64,000 nt of DNA from Alteromonas macleodii ATCC 27126 (GCF_000172635.2 NC_018632.1:3906001-3970000); one strand, 5' to 3'. Positions 29,946-41,073 are shown, counted from the first letter of the stretch. Notes: a model not told the origin generated them from the letters alone. A program made the numbers and translations.

Positions 29946-32900
29946 TTATTTAGCGACTTGCCAAGAATTATCAGTAGGCCTTAATACTCCACGACTTTTC
30001 ACCGAAGTACCATTCATTAGATGAATTATATTCCTACTTGCAGTTTCATTTCTCCATAAAAGGTCAGCTTTTCCATCTCCGTCGTAGTCACCAATATTTC
30101 CAATTTGCCAATCTAGGTCAGCAACCTCGTTGATTAACGTACTTGTTGATATTTGACCTTCTTTCATGATGTAAGCCCAGTTTCTTCCATCAACTTGGTT
30201 TCTCAGGATAATGTCGTCGGTGCCATCGCCGTCTAAATCACCAGCACCTGCGATTTCCCAATCGGTATTAACTATTATTAAGCTGAATTGTGAAGCGATT
30301 TTTCCACCATCCATCAACCAAACATAAATACGACCTGTGTTTGTTCTACGCCATATGACATCTTCGTCGCCATCCCCGTCGATATCACCGGTTGTTGCTA
30401 CTTTGTAATTAAGATCGGTTACCCATTGTGAAGGTTCACTAGAACCTATACGCCCATCTTCCATCAGATAAAACCAAGTGTCTCCGCGTTCTACATTGCG
30501 CCACATTACATCGCCAATGCCATCTCCGTTAAAGTCTCCATTACCTACGATCTGCCAAGTTCCAGCGGTCACAAAATTCAATACGTAACGGCTTTTAATG
30601 CTTGCACCATCCATTAGATAGACGAAGTTCATGCCTGTTTCGCTGTTTCTCCAAAGAATGTCAGATTTACCATCACCGTCATAATCACCAAGACCATCCA
30701 TTGTCCACGTATATTCTTGAACGACATTAATTGGAGTCGCTGCTGCAGTTTGTACTCCATCCATTGTCCACAAGAAGTTCCAGCCTTTATCAAAGCTACG
30801 CCATAATAAATCTGATTTACCATCTGCGTTCAAGTCATTTACAGGAGCGTAGGTATTTAACTGCTGTGCAGACCAATTAGCTGAATTAAATGGAATATCG
30901 CCGTCTCTATAATCATCTCCAAGCTCGGGAATACCTGCCCATGCCCAAACTATACAATCGCCATTTTCATCGGGTTGGATGCAAGCTAGAGTTTCGAAAT
31001 CTAAATAAGGTGAAATTAAGAAACCTCCGTCCACGCCAAATGAGCAATCACCACCGTTTTCACTAAATGTGAAGCCTTGTACACATACCCAGAAGTCTAG
31101 TACATCACCAGACAAGCTCATTCTCGCCGCATATGCTGGATTTGCCGCTCTAATAGCTAAGTCACTCGTTATTGTATAATCTACGCCGGCTAAAGAAGCA
31201 CTCACTACATTAGCGATGATAACCGTATCGTTATCATCTAACAGCGTTCCCTCTACAACAGCCGTTAGTTCGTGACCCGCGGTTCCTCTAGTATTACCGT
31301 CAAACGTATAGGTAAATGTGAATAGTTGAGTTGTAGAATCTGTTCTTAGGTTATCCAGAGGGAAGTCGTCTGAAACGTCTGGAACACCATCGCCATCCGT
31401 GTCAGATTTTGTTGGATCGGTTCCTAAATTAAATTCTTCAAGGTTAGTTAACCCATCGTTATCCGCATCTTGATCCGCATCGTTACTATTTAGATGGTTT
31501 AGGCCATAACGTTCTTCGAAGTAATCTTCCATGCCGTCGTTATCATCGTCACTATCATCTGAGTCAGATATTCCATCACCATCGTTGTCGCTATTAAAGC
31601 CGCCAGCTGCGTATTCTTCTTTGTATTGACTAAGGTCAATTAGCTCCAGATAGTTGATACGTGGGGCGATGAAAACACCACTTGTTCCGTCGAACACGTC
31701 TTCGTAGGTACTATATTCCAAGACAAAGGTAAGTCCATTTTCATTTGTTGTCAGTGGAATCCAATTTCTTTCCCTTATTGCATAACTTGCTTCAAAGTTT
31801 AATGAGACTTTCTCTTCGTGGTTTGTCCATGTCCATCCTGAACTCCCCATTTGAATAGCATTATTATTACAAGAAATACCCCTATTGAGTGAGCCTTCAT
31901 TGCTAAATGAATATGCAAACAGCATTTCACAAACAGGCCAACCGTTTTCGTTTGTTTGCGCTTCTACGCGGCCATTAATGTTCGCGTTGTAAACAAAGGG
32001 AAAGTTTGACGCAAGTCTTTGACCAAAGTTTTTAGCCGAGCCATCAATCGCAACAAGCTCGCGAGCAAAGCGATACGTTTCTCCATCAGCGCTAACCTCA
32101 ACGAGAACAGTCCACACCGACTCATTCACTTTTTGGATAGGAGTAATGATAAATAAAACATCGTTCATATTTATCAAAATCTCTTTACTATTGAGTTCAG
32201 CGGTATATGGGTCTTCTAATACTTGACTTAATGACGTTGTGGGCTCGCTTGATAACATGAATATGTCATGCACAATAGAATTTTGCTTATCGCCGAATTG
32301 GAAGTCGACTTCATCAACAACAGGAACAGCAACATATTCGTCCTCTAAGGTGTCGAACGTGCTCCCTCGCTCTTCTATGCCAAATTCAAAACGAATATCA
32401 TCGAACGAATTAGTTGAAAACGAGGAAACTTCCGACTCACCTTGCCAACCACCTTCTATTCCGTTGACAACATGCTCGGGGATATAGAGTACTTCTTCTA
32501 ACGTAACGCTGGCGATAACGTCGAAGTAACCTTCTGCTGAGTTAGAAATAGTGTACACAACGTTGTCAGTTACGCTTGTCCACTGTAAAGATGGCGTTTG
32601 CGCTATCAAGCCTTGTTCAAAAGCTGCAATAAGCTGGTCGGCAACTACATCTCCCCACCGATCACGATATGTATTACTGTAAACGTCATGCATTTGGAAA
32701 GAAGTACTTCCATGAGACTTATCTGGATAAGTCTGGGTAAGCTGATTTCCGCCTGCTGAAAACAAAACATTGTAAGAGGGAACAACTTGCGTTTGCGTAT
32801 AATCAGAAAAGCTCCATGTACCAGAGTCTGATTTAACTAATATCCCTTCTACTAGAATACCGTATTCATCAAGGGTGCTTTTATCAACCGATAAAATTAA

Positions 32901-33017
32901 CGATTCGTTGTTTAGTAACTCTTCGAAAGTCTGGTAATTTGCGCTATTTACATTAGTGGAAGTAAAAATGAGTGCGAACAGGCAACACTGGGCGAGCAAC
33001 ATGCGTATGCAATTCAT
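29946..33017 (-). CDS. Large secreted protein with TSP3 calcium repeats and a VCBS propeller
   Basis: The protein has 1023 residues with a signal peptide ending near NVNSAN. Residues ~30-480 contain no domain that I recognise. Residues ~485-565 are Asp-rich thrombospondin type 3 repeats (DNDGDGISDSDD, DTDGDGVPDVSDD) that bind calcium. A ~150-residue beta region with two pairs of Cys follows, and the seven-unit VCBS/FG-GAP propeller runs from ~725 to the end. The propeller differs from those in the two neighbouring proteins mainly by conservative changes. It is probably exported and surface-exposed. It has its own terminator, so it forms a separate transcript. Confidence 0.75.
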   Translation of the reverse strand: MNCIRMLLAQCCLFALIFTSTNVNSANYQTFEELLNNESLILSVDKSTLDEYGILVEGILVKSDSGTWSFSDYTQTQVVPSYNVLFSAGGNQLTQTYPDKSHGSTSFQMHDVYSNTYRDRWGDVVADQLIAAFEQGLIAQTPSLQWTSVTDNVVYTISNSAEGYFDVIASVTLEEVLYIPEHVVNGIEGGWQGESEVSSFSTNSFDDIRFEFGIEERGSTFDTLEDEYVAVPVVDEVDFQFGDKQNSIVHDIFMLSSEPTTSLSQVLEDPYTAELNSKEILINMNDVLFIITPIQKVNESVWTVLVEVSADGETYRFARELVAIDGSAKNFGQRLASNFPFVYNANINGRVEAQTNENGWPVCEMLFAYSFSNEGSLNRGISCNNNAIQMGSSGWTWTNHEEKVSLNFEASYAIRERNWIPLTTNENGLTFVLEYSTYEDVFDGTSGVFIAPRINYLELIDLSQYKEEYAAGGFNSDNDGDGISDSDDSDDDNDGMEDYFEERYGLNHLNSNDADQDADNDGLTNLEEFNLGTDPTKSDTDGDGVPDVSDDFPLDNLRTDSTTQLFTFTYTFDGNTRGTAGHELTAVVEGTLLDDNDTVIIANVVSASLAGVDYTITSDLAIRAANPAYAARMSLSGDVLDFWVCVQGFTFSENGGDCSFGVDGGFLISPYLDFETLACIQPDENGDCIVWAWAGIPELGDDYRDGDIPFNSANWSAQQLNTYAPVNDLNADGKSDLLWRSFDKGWNFLWTMDGVQTAAATPINVVQEYTWTMDGLGDYDGDGKSDILWRNSETGMNFVYLMDGASIKSRYVLNFVTAGTWQIVGNGDFNGDGIGDVMWRNVERGDTWFYLMEDGRIGSSEPSQWVTDLNYKVATTGDIDGDGDEDVIWRRTNTGRIYVWLMDGGKIASQFSLIIVNTDWEIAGAGDLDGDGTDDIILRNQVDGRNWAYIMKEGQISTSTLINEVADLDWQIGNIGDYDGDGKADLLWRNETASRNIIHLMNGTSVKSRGVLRPTDNSWQVAK

Positions 33018-33160
33018 AAGGCGTCCTTGTCATTAAATTAACACTAAGATCTGTTTTAGGATTATATTAACCTTTAACCTAGTACGAGGCGGTTAAAATT
33101 TCAACAGAATATTGAACAAATATCGCTCTGAATCCATGACAGTTTTTGTATCGCTACCGC

Positions 33161-34477
33161 TTAATGACTAATGAAATTTATTTCTTCTAGAAATTCTTGC
33201 CTTTCTTTTTTATCAAGCCATGCTTCACGCTTGTGAGACTCTTTGCTTATTTTCTTTTTAAGCTCTCTATTTTTTTCAAGCTGCTCAGGGTTTTTAAAGG
33301 TTGGCGCATCATCAGAATTTAACCCGGTGTTAATTGCCGGATAAACCCATTGTTTTTCCATAGAGCCGTTATATCCTTGACGAATAAACCTTTCAGTCCA
33401 CTCTACATGCCCCGCACCATAACCACTAAACCTTGGATCAAGGTATCCAACGTTATTCATTGCATCTTTGCTACAAGCAGTACACTGCCCTGTAACTAAT
33501 TTGCATAGATACGGTGAAGTACTTAACCCTGTACCAGAAACCACAGCCCCTTCTTTTTTTATAATGCGTTTGTGAGCGTAATTAATATGTCCCCACAGAA
33601 GTGCTGCAATCACCCATTCTTTCTGCCAGTCTTCTTTATTTGGCCGACAGTCGTCCTCTAGCAGAATTAAAACATCAACTTTTTTGACTTCGTTAAGGTA
33701 ATACAGGGCTCTGTTTTTGTTTCGAACAACGCCTTTATTCGCACAACTAGTGTGAGGTACATTGTTTTGTTCACACCACTCTACTGTTTCGTCTTTACTG
33801 CCGTCATCAGCTACAACAAGTTGATAATCACCTGTAGTGAAGGCTTTTATGGCTTCGACCGTTTTTGCTAAATGGTCTTTTCTGTTAAAGGTAATAACCC
33901 CGATCCCCACATTGAGCGTTGCTATATATTCGTCTGTAATGGAGTCAAACAATTCAGATATTACAGGCCCTTCTGGACGAAGTATTTTAGCTCTTGCTAT
34001 TAACCAAAAACTTGTACACTTGTTGACCTTTCTAAATAGTATTGCTAAATCTCTGAAGACCTCGGGGGCTAGATTTACATTCATTATGAAATGACTGACA
34101 GGGAAATCTGCATGGTTCAGAATAAGGGTGGCGAGCGTAATAATATCGGTATGCGCTGAATAGTGCTCAACCAACTCTTTTGCATTGTCCAATGAAATGC
34201 TAACCTCTGCCTGAGACACGCACTTAAGTGAATGATCTTTAGAAGCAAAGCATTTCACAAAGGATTTATTGCCTTTTTCCAACTGGCTCTGAATAAAAGT
34301 AATCTCACTTTCTGTTAAGCTAAAATTATTGTTTTTGAAGTGCAGTTCACTTGTAACAGCATCAGAATTATCAACTTTATTTTTTCTTGGCATTACAGCA
34401 TTTAAAAAGCGTTTAGCTCTTTGCTTCGCAACACCTGTTGCCTTGCGGATACCTGAATTTTGTGAACATTTTTTCAT
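33161..34477 (-). CDS. Family 2 glycosyltransferase with long N-terminal extension
   Basis: The protein has 438 residues. Residues ~188-400 are a GT-A fold of family GT2: GIGVITFNRKDHL, LVVADDGSKDETV and LILLEDDCRP, where the Asp pairs would bind the nucleotide sugar and metal. The first ~185 residues are basic at the start and not recognised. The C-terminus is a Lys/Glu-rich helix. No membrane span is seen. It lies 62 bases after the frameshifted sulfotransferase gene. It probably adds a sugar to a surface glycan; the specificity cannot be read. Confidence 0.78.
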   Translation of the reverse strand: MKKCSQNSGIRKATGVAKQRAKRFLNAVMPRKNKVDNSDAVTSELHFKNNNFSLTESEITFIQSQLEKGNKSFVKCFASKDHSLKCVSQAEVSISLDNAKELVEHYSAHTDIITLATLILNHADFPVSHFIMNVNLAPEVFRDLAILFRKVNKCTSFWLIARAKILRPEGPVISELFDSITDEYIATLNVGIGVITFNRKDHLAKTVEAIKAFTTGDYQLVVADDGSKDETVEWCEQNNVPHTSCANKGVVRNKNRALYYLNEVKKVDVLILLEDDCRPNKEDWQKEWVIAALLWGHINYAHKRIIKKEGAVVSGTGLSTSPYLCKLVTGQCTACSKDAMNNVGYLDPRFSGYGAGHVEWTERFIRQGYNGSMEKQWVYPAINTGLNSDDAPTFKNPEQLEKNRELKKKISKESHKREAWLDKKERQEFLEEINFISH

Positions 34478-34539
34478 TATAAAACTGCTTTCTTAAGTCG
34501 GACGACATCAATGTCAAATATGTTTAATAACTGCTATTT

Positions 34540-35504
34540 TTAGTAAACTATATCTTCAAAAAGAATAGTTTGTGTCTGCTTTTCCCTGACTTTTACTGTT
34601 TGACCTTTTTTAAAAGAAGCCGGATATTTATATGCTTTCCCAACGAAACCGTCGCGATGAATGTGCCTTTCAGCCGCTAGCGGTCTATAGTCAGCCAACT
34701 TCACCTCATCAACAACAATATCATCTAACAAAATTTCCGCAGCCAAGGCGTCTTCTTGCTCATAACAACAGCCCCAAATATTAAACTGCATTCCTTTGTC
34801 CTTCGGTGCAACGTGTAGTTCACCAAATCTAATCAAAGGAAGACCTTGCTCTACAAAGGACAGATGCAGTTCAAAGCGCTTCAACGCATATTCGTACAAA
34901 GCAAAGTCTTGATGGTTCATTTTGCGGATTAGAGACAGCTCATCTTCGCTTAGTACATAAGCGCCGGAAGACTTTGCTGAGTTTTTATTTATGTCTAATA
35001 CTTTGACGTCCGTCTCATAATACTTATTAAACAGCGCAATTGATTCGTCATAACGCTCAGTGATACCAATAAAACCTAACGCATCTGGCCAAACTCCATT
35101 CAATGCCTTCGACTGCATATTGGCAAAGCGATTTTCCTTAATAAAGTCAGCAAAGCTTCCTTCATAACCGTGAAGCCTAGAAAAGTGCTCGTAGTGAGAG
35201 CGTACTTGCTGTGCAGGATGACGAACAAAGGTAACTACACTTTTGGGTGGAAAAATGGTGCATATTTTGGATATATAACATGCCCAGACAAAAATTTAGC
35301 ATTCTGTTTTATAGTCTTGGCCGCTAAATATCTATCCTTTAATTCATATTCATATTTTATTATATCGGGATGGGTTTCTTGATTAGCCTGACCATAATCA
35401 TAGTAGGTTGAATCAGAACCGAAGTACTTTTCTGCAGCTACTCGGAAACTAGATCCAGCGGTTTTTGGGATATGGATAAAAAATAATGGAAAATTGTTTT
35501 TCAT
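34540..35504 (-). pseudogene. Sulfotransferase family protein, split by an apparent frameshift
   Basis: The first frame (ATG at 35504) carries the PAPS-binding loop FFIHIPKTAGSSFR and stops at 35235. The second frame continues without a break through SVVTFVRHPAQQVRSHY, the 3'-phosphate site of sulfotransferases, and ends at 34540. Joined, they make ~321 residues. Adding one T to the five-T run near 35254 gives KYAPFFPPKSVV, so one base has been lost there. The last ~90 residues form a beta-rich extra part. Whether the loss is real or a sequencing error is unresolved, but three similar cases, one in secY, favour error. It is 21 bases after the double GT2 gene. Confidence 0.75.
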
Positions 35505-35525
35505 AATACTTCTAAAATTCAGTTA

Positions 35526-37808
35526 CTATTTAAGCGAAAAGTTTTCATGCGTGTTGGATAGATTAGGGTTATAAGCTGTGTCATTGCACAAAAGCTTGTT
35601 CCATTTATCCTTCATATACTCACTTTCTTTATTAAATCGCGCCACCTTCTCTGGCGTATCTTCTTCACCGCGGCTTATCGACTCGTGATGGTAAAGCTCG
35701 GCCCATGGTGTGAATAAGTTTCGGTAACCTGCGGTATGAACTTTTAAGCAAAAATCCACATCATTAAATGCTACTGTTAAGTCTTGCTCGTTTAATCCGC
35801 CAACTTCTTCAAACACAGACTTACGGACTAGTAAGCATGCTGCTGTAACTGCGGACATATTTTGGACAAGATGAAGGCGCGTAAAATAACCAGGTTCGCT
35901 TTTATGGAAATATTTGTGAGAGTGACCAGCTACCCCGCCAATGCCCAGTATTACACCAGCGTGTTGGATAGTATCGTTAGGGTAGTAAAGCTTCGCACCT
36001 ACACAGCCAATTTCAGGCCTTAGAGCATGCGACATCATCTCTGATAGCCATTCTTCGTTTATAACTTCAATATCGTTGTTAATTAAGCCAACTACTTCAC
36101 CTTGGGCTTGCGAAACTGCAAAATTGTTAATCGCAGAATAGTTAAACGGCTTGTCCCATTTCAAGACTCTGAAATTAGCTTTGGTACTAGTGTACTCACT
36201 GAAGAGACCCAATGTTTTATCACAGGTCGTTTGGTTATCTACAACAATAATTTCGAAGTTCTTGTATGACGTCTTGTCGTAAATAGACTCTAGACACTGC
36301 TTTAAAATGTCATAACCATCCCTTGTAGGAATGACCAAGCTAACGAGTGGTTGCTCATCTGGCAGCGCCCAATTAACTTTATACGTATTTGGGTACTTAC
36401 CTTTCTCGACTGAAGCATTCTGGCCTGATTGGTCAAGAAAGTACTTTATAGCTTCAATGCCCGCATCGGTCGTATAAGACTTAGCTGAAGCATTCGAGGC
36501 TGTTGAGTTCTCAATAACACGCCAGTGATAAAGAATGAAAGGTAAATGTACAACTTCATCATGATTAAGGCCGGCAGTCGCTCGTAAAAGTAAATCGTGA
36601 TCTTGCGAACCTTCCACACCTACCCTAAATCCACCTATCTTTTTAAGCACACTTGTTTTGTACACTACGGGGTGACATATGTAGTTTTGGCTTAATAGTA
36701 AATCAGGGTTCCAACCAGGTTTAAAGTGAGGCTGATGGCGATTGCCCTGTTCATCTATTTTATCTTCGTCCCCATAGAGCATTTTCGCCTTTGTGTTATC
36801 TGTTATAGCTTTCGCAAAAAAGGATAACGTGTGCGCAGGTAACGTATCGTCATGATCAAGCAATAAAACGTAATCACTAGTTACCATGCTCAAAGCGGTG
36901 TTACTTGCTTTAGATATATGCCCGTTTTCGCTCAGCAAGTTCAGTTTTATATTGGCGTGCTTTTGTGCGTACGACTCTAATGTGCTGATAGTGTCGACGT
37001 TGGTCGATGCATCATCGGCAATACATAGTTCCCAATTTTTGTGAGTTTGCTGTAGAACAGAGTCGATACACTCTTTTAAATAAATGGGGTCAGTATTGTA
37101 AGTAGGAAGGATAATAGAAAATTTCACTTCAGATTGCGCTTGAGTGAAGGTTTGCTGCATTTTCTGTAGCGCGCGCGGCTCGTCAAACTCTACCCAAAAC
37201 GGATAGCTTTTTTCCATAACTCCTGTGGTAAAGGTTTTATTGTATTCTTCGTATACTGTTTCTATTAACGTTCCACCGTTTAGCTTAGAGTTTGTATCAA
37301 GGTATTCTTCTACATCATCGACGTGGCTGAGCAGCTTATACAATCGCTGTTTCATATGTCGCATCGCAATGAAAGACGGTACCTTCGAAATCATGAAAGT
37401 ATTCATGGTGAACTCGGTTTCTGTCTCACAGGGGTCAAAGCGAAGCATGCTATTGTTACTTTCAAGATAGAAAAGGCGGTTCACGAATTTGGTGCTGTGC
37501 CAAGGTACGTTAACGGTGGCTAGTTCGCCTTTGTGTAAGTTGGAGTACAGCTTTCCAACATGCGACTGATGATTTTTTTCAGTTATTTTTACGCGAAGAA
37601 GATACCAGCCTTTTGAAAAGTTTCGTGAAGGTATTCGGCGAGCAGGATGAATAATAAACTGTGGGTCATCACCGGTTGTCACCCAGCTTGAGCCATTATT
37701 TTCAGACGTGGTTTCAGTCAACTGGTGGTGAGGGACAATGATTAACTTTTTGGCTAGCCGATATGCTAATCGTTTGAGATTAGATGGCTTTAGTACTTTT
37801 GATAACAA
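35526..37808 (-). CDS. Bimodular family 2 glycosyltransferase
   Basis: The protein has 760 residues. The first ~225 form a beta-rich region of unknown role. Two GT2 catalytic domains follow: one at ~229-460 (FSIILPTYNTDPIYLKECI, IADDAS, LLDHDD) and one at ~488-740 (LVSLVIPTRDGYDILKQCL, IVVDNQ, LINNDIEV). The second ends with FNDVDFCLKV and a YHHES motif typical of rhamnan- and O-antigen-type polymerising transferases. A soluble cytoplasmic enzyme is likely. The start is a TTG; no ATG exists before residue ~145, and a purine-rich AGGAATAGGG lies upstream at somewhat long spacing, so the exact start is unsure. Confidence 0.85.
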   Translation of the reverse strand: MLSKVLKPSNLKRLAYRLAKKLIIVPHHQLTETTSENNGSSWVTTGDDPQFIIHPARRIPSRNFSKGWYLLRVKITEKNHQSHVGKLYSNLHKGELATVNVPWHSTKFVNRLFYLESNNSMLRFDPCETETEFTMNTFMISKVPSFIAMRHMKQRLYKLLSHVDDVEEYLDTNSKLNGGTLIETVYEEYNKTFTTGVMEKSYPFWVEFDEPRALQKMQQTFTQAQSEVKFSIILPTYNTDPIYLKECIDSVLQQTHKNWELCIADDASTNVDTISTLESYAQKHANIKLNLLSENGHISKASNTALSMVTSDYVLLLDHDDTLPAHTLSFFAKAITDNTKAKMLYGDEDKIDEQGNRHQPHFKPGWNPDLLLSQNYICHPVVYKTSVLKKIGGFRVGVEGSQDHDLLLRATAGLNHDEVVHLPFILYHWRVIENSTASNASAKSYTTDAGIEAIKYFLDQSGQNASVEKGKYPNTYKVNWALPDEQPLVSLVIPTRDGYDILKQCLESIYDKTSYKNFEIIVVDNQTTCDKTLGLFSEYTSTKANFRVLKWDKPFNYSAINNFAVSQAQGEVVGLINNDIEVINEEWLSEMMSHALRPEIGCVGAKLYYPNDTIQHAGVILGIGGVAGHSHKYFHKSEPGYFTRLHLVQNMSAVTAACLLVRKSVFEEVGGLNEQDLTVAFNDVDFCLKVHTAGYRNLFTPWAELYHHESISRGEEDTPEKVARFNKESEYMKDKWNKLLCNDTAYNPNLSNTHENFSLK

Positions 37809-37977
37809 AATGCGTAAACACCCTATTCCTATGCAATGCTAAACTGCTTTCCTTAATATTGCATGGTTCAGCTAATGAGCATGCAAACCAGCTATTGTCG
37901 CTAATAATAACCTATTTCAAATAGTGGCAACATAGGATATTCGTCATTTTCACTTTTAGAGAGTGCTCTGGATAAGA

Positions 37978-38001
37978 AAAAAGCACCTTACGGTGCTTTT
38001 T
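37978..38001. terminator. Intrinsic terminator of manC
   Basis: AAAAAGCACC and GGTGCTTTTT form a perfect ten-base stem with a four-base loop, 18 bases past the manC stop on the minus strand. Confidence 0.85.
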
Positions 38002-38018
38002 CAAAGTCTTATTCTAAG

Positions 38019-39425
38019 TTATTTGGCTACACGCCCATACCTATCAGAAAAACGTACAATATCGTCTTCACCGAGATATGCGCCTGACTGAACTTCAATA
38101 AGTTCTAGTGGGATTTTTCCTGGGTTTTCTAATGCATGTACTGCACCAATAGGAATGTATACCGACTCGTTTTCTGTTACTAATTGTGTTTCTTCATTGA
38201 TAGTCACGTTTGCACTACCAGAGACTACAATCCAGTGTTCAGCACGATGGTGGTGCATTTGAACCGATAGCTTTTCACCTGGCTTAACTGTAATGCGTTT
38301 TACTTGGAAACGAGCACCGCTGTCGATCGAGTCGTAACTTCCCCATGGGCGGAATACTTCACGGTGGAATTCAAACTCTGGGCGATGCTCTGCTTTAAGT
38401 TTGTTTACGACCGTTTTAATGCTTTGCGCATCGTCCTTGTGGGCTACCATAACGGCATCTTTGGTTTCTACTACGATAACGTCTTCTAGCCCTATAACAG
38501 AAACCAAACGCTGTTCAGCATTTACGTAACTATTTTTGGTGTTTTCTAGGATAGTATCGCCTACAGTAGCATTGCCGTTTTCGTCTTTTTCAGCAGTTTC
38601 CCATAGCGAAGACCAGCTACCTACATCGCTCCAACCTGCGTCTAATGGAACCATAGCTGCGCTATCCGTTTTTTCCATCACCGCATAATCGATTGAATCG
38701 TCTGGGCAAGTCGCAAAAATGTCGTGGTCAACACGGATGAAATCTAGATCTGGTGTTTCTGTATCGATAGCACGCTTACACACGTCTAGCATTTCAGGGT
38801 TATATTTTTCTAGTTCTTCCAAATAGCGGCTTGCTTTAAACATAAACATGCCGCTATTCCAGTAATAACTGCCAGAATCTACATACTCTTTTGCAGTTTC
38901 CAAAGCAGGCTTTTCTACAAACTGTGCAACTTCAAATCCATCGCCCGCTTGCTTTCCAGCTTTGATATAACCATACCCTGTATGTGGCTGGTCTGGAACA
39001 ATACCGAAAGTAACAAGTTTACCCTGCTCTGCAAGCTTTTCGGCTTTAGCAATAGCAGTGTGAAACGCTTGGTTATCTTTAATAAGGTGGTCAGCGGCCA
39101 AGACAAGAAGAACAGGGTCTTCGCCGTTAATAGTGGCATGAAGCGCCGCTAATGCAATTGCCGGTGCCGTATTACGACCAACAGGCTCTAAAAGAATACC
39201 GCCATGTTGGATATCTTTTTGGCGAAGCTGTTCGGCAACTAAAAAGCGATGGGCATCGTTACAAATGAATATTGGGTTTTGAGCTGGTGTGCCTTTTAAG
39301 CGTGTGATCGTGTCTTGCAGCATAGTGCTGTCTGATGTAAGAGACAAAAACTGCTTTGGAAGCGCTGCACGAGATTTAGGCCATAAGCGACTACCTGAGC
39401 CGCCAGCTAATACTACTGGTTTCAT
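38019..39425 (-). CDS. manC: Mannose-1-phosphate guanylyltransferase / mannose-6-phosphate isomerase
   Basis: Bifunctional type II enzyme of 468 residues that makes GDP-mannose and can isomerise fructose 6-phosphate to mannose 6-phosphate. The nucleotidyltransferase part starts with the pyrophosphorylase signature [16 protein letters not shown] and has a PKQF lysine. The C-terminal ~120 residues form the cupin isomerase domain ([15 protein letters not shown]) with metal-binding histidines. The start is ATG. It has its own terminator downstream and a further terminator between it and manB, so it is probably a separate transcript. Its product is the substrate of Gmd at the far left of the window. 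Confidence 0.95.
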   Translation of the reverse strand: MKPVVLAGGSGSRLWPKSRAALPKQFLSLTSDSTMLQDTITRLKGTPAQNPIFICNDAHRFLVAEQLRQKDIQHGGILLEPVGRNTAPAIALAALHATINGEDPVLLVLAADHLIKDNQAFHTAIAKAEKLAEQGKLVTFGIVPDQPHTGYGYIKAGKQAGDGFEVAQFVEKPALETAKEYVDSGSYYWNSGMFMFKASRYLEELEKYNPEMLDVCKRAIDTETPDLDFIRVDHDIFATCPDDSIDYAVMEKTDSAAMVPLDAGWSDVGSWSSLWETAEKDENGNATVGDTILENTKNSYVNAEQRLVSVIGLEDVIVVETKDAVMVAHKDDAQSIKTVVNKLKAEHRPEFEFHREVFRPWGSYDSIDSGARFQVKRITVKPGEKLSVQMHHHRAEHWIVVSGSANVTINEETQLVTENESVYIPIGAVHALENPGKIPLELIEVQSGAYLGEDDIVRFSDRYGRVAK

Positions 39426-39537
39426 TTGTAATATCCTTGATGTGTGGGTGCTTGGCCCACGTCCTGATAATTATATATTCAGCGAATAGTATACAAAGGT
39501 TTGTATTGCGATTAAATGGCAAAAACTAGGTAGAAAT

Positions 39538-39575
39538 AAAAATAGGGCGAAGTTCAGCACTTTTGCCCTATTTTT
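39538..39575. terminator. Intrinsic terminator of manB
   Basis: AAAAATAGGGC and GCCCTATTTTT make an 11-base perfect stem around a 16-base loop, 29 bases past the manB stop on the minus strand and upstream of manC. Confidence 0.8.
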
Positions 39576-39603
39576 ATCGTATTGTTTGGTGTTTAGCCAA
39601 TGG

Positions 39604-41073
39604 TTACTCAGCGCGTATAAGGGTTAACATCTCTTTAGTTTTTTCTTCCATTAACGATATGTTGCCCTTACTTTCTACATTCAGACGAATTACTGGCTCG
39701 GTATTCGATTTACGTAAATTAAAGCGCCAATCGTCAAACTCTAGACCTAGTCCATCGGTAGTATCAACGACACTAGCTAATGGTTGGTACTGGTTCGTTA
39801 CTCGTTCTAGCGCTGCATCAGCATCTTTAAGTTTACTGTTTATCTCACCTGAAGAAGGGAAGGCTTTTATTCGCTCTTTCACCATGCTGGCAAGGGTTTG
39901 CTGTTTTACGCACACAAGTTCTGCAATTAATAACCATGGGATCATACCTGAGTCACAGTAGGCGAAATCGCGAAAGTAATGATGTGCACTCATTTCACCG
40001 CCGTAAACGGCATCTTCTTTACGCATTCTTTCTTTGATAAAAGCATGACCGGTTTTTGACTTAATTGGTGTGCCGCCTGCATTTAGCACTATGTCTTCAG
40101 TGTTCCAATACACCCGTGGGTCATAAATTATTTTACTGTCGGTGTTTTTCTCAATAAATGCCTCAGCGAGAAGCCCTACTATGTAGTACCCCTCAATAAA
40201 CTCGCCGTCTGCATCGAACAGAAAACAACGGTCAAAATCGCCATCCCATGCAATACCAAAATCGGCACCCGAGGCTTTTACTGCATTGGCGGTGTCAACG
40301 CGGTTTTCTGGCAATAGAGGGTTTGGAATACCATTTGGAAAGGTACCGTCTGCGTTATGGTGAACTTTGATAAATTCAATGGGCACGTTTTTTCTTCGCA
40401 TCTCGTGCTCAATAGCATCGAGTGCTGGACCAGCAGCACCATTACCAGCGTTTACCACAATTTTGAGTGGAGTAAAGTTATCAAGTTCTACGTACGACAG
40501 CATGTGAGCGACATAATCATTCATACACGATTGTTTGAGGTACTGCTCAGTTTCTTCTAGCTTCTCTGGTTGTATATGCGCTTGCCCGTTGAAAAAAGCC
40601 TCAGCATCTATAACCGCGTCCGAAGTATAATGAGATAGGCGACCTGAAACGAACTCATCGCTTAATGCTTCAGCTCGAACTTTAATTGCGTTTAAACCTG
40701 TATCGCCACTTATAGGAACAGAACCCGCTTTAACCAGCTTCATGCCATTGTAGTTTATTGGGTTATGACTTGCGGTAACTTCTATACCACCGTCGACACC
40801 AAGATGTTTGGTTGCAAAGTATATTTCTTCTGTACCGGCCATTCCTATGTCAGTCACTTTAGCACCGGCATCAATCAGACCTGCGCTTAGTGCTAGCTTT
40901 AAAGGTGTAGAAGTTAAACGAACATCACTGCCAACCACTACCGTTTTTGCACTTAACTCTGCAGCAAAAGCGTAGCCAATTCTGTATGCTATTTCTTCAG
41001 TAAGTTGCGTATTTAATTCGCCTCGAATGTCATAGGCCTTAAAGCACGTTATCTGGCTTCCCATCTCTCGCAT
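39604..41073 (-). CDS. manB: Phosphomannomutase
   Basis: Interconverts mannose 6-phosphate and mannose 1-phosphate, feeding ManC. It is an alpha-D-phosphohexomutase of 489 residues, a little longer than E. coli CpsG (456). The phosphoserine loop reads VTASHNP (S102), the metal loop AWDGDFDRC, the sugar-binding loop [11 protein letters not shown] and the phosphate-binding loop RKSNTEP. AAGGA lies just before the ATG at 41073; an ATG three codons further in has a weaker site. A paralogous GlmM acting on glucosamine would differ in the sugar loop, so the phosphomannomutase call is fairly firm. Confidence 0.93.
   Translation of the reverse strand: MREMGSQITCFKAYDIRGELNTQLTEEIAYRIGYAFAAELSAKTVVVGSDVRLTSTPLKLALSAGLIDAGAKVTDIGMAGTEEIYFATKHLGVDGGIEVTASHNPINYNGMKLVKAGSVPISGDTGLNAIKVRAEALSDEFVSGRLSHYTSDAVIDAEAFFNGQAHIQPEKLEETEQYLKQSCMNDYVAHMLSYVELDNFTPLKIVVNAGNGAAGPALDAIEHEMRRKNVPIEFIKVHHNADGTFPNGIPNPLLPENRVDTANAVKASGADFGIAWDGDFDRCFLFDADGEFIEGYYIVGLLAEAFIEKNTDSKIIYDPRVYWNTEDIVLNAGGTPIKSKTGHAFIKERMRKEDAVYGGEMSAHHYFRDFAYCDSGMIPWLLIAELVCVKQQTLASMVKERIKAFPSSGEINSKLKDADAALERVTNQYQPLASVVDTTDGLGLEFDDWRFNLRKSNTEPVIRLNVESKGNISLMEEKTKEMLTLIRAE

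Noticed and set aside
19043..33017. CRISPR array or tandem DNA repeat suggested by the recurring propeller sequence
   Set aside because: The copies are ~0.9 kb coding segments within three genes, with many silent differences and no short regular repeat-spacer pattern.
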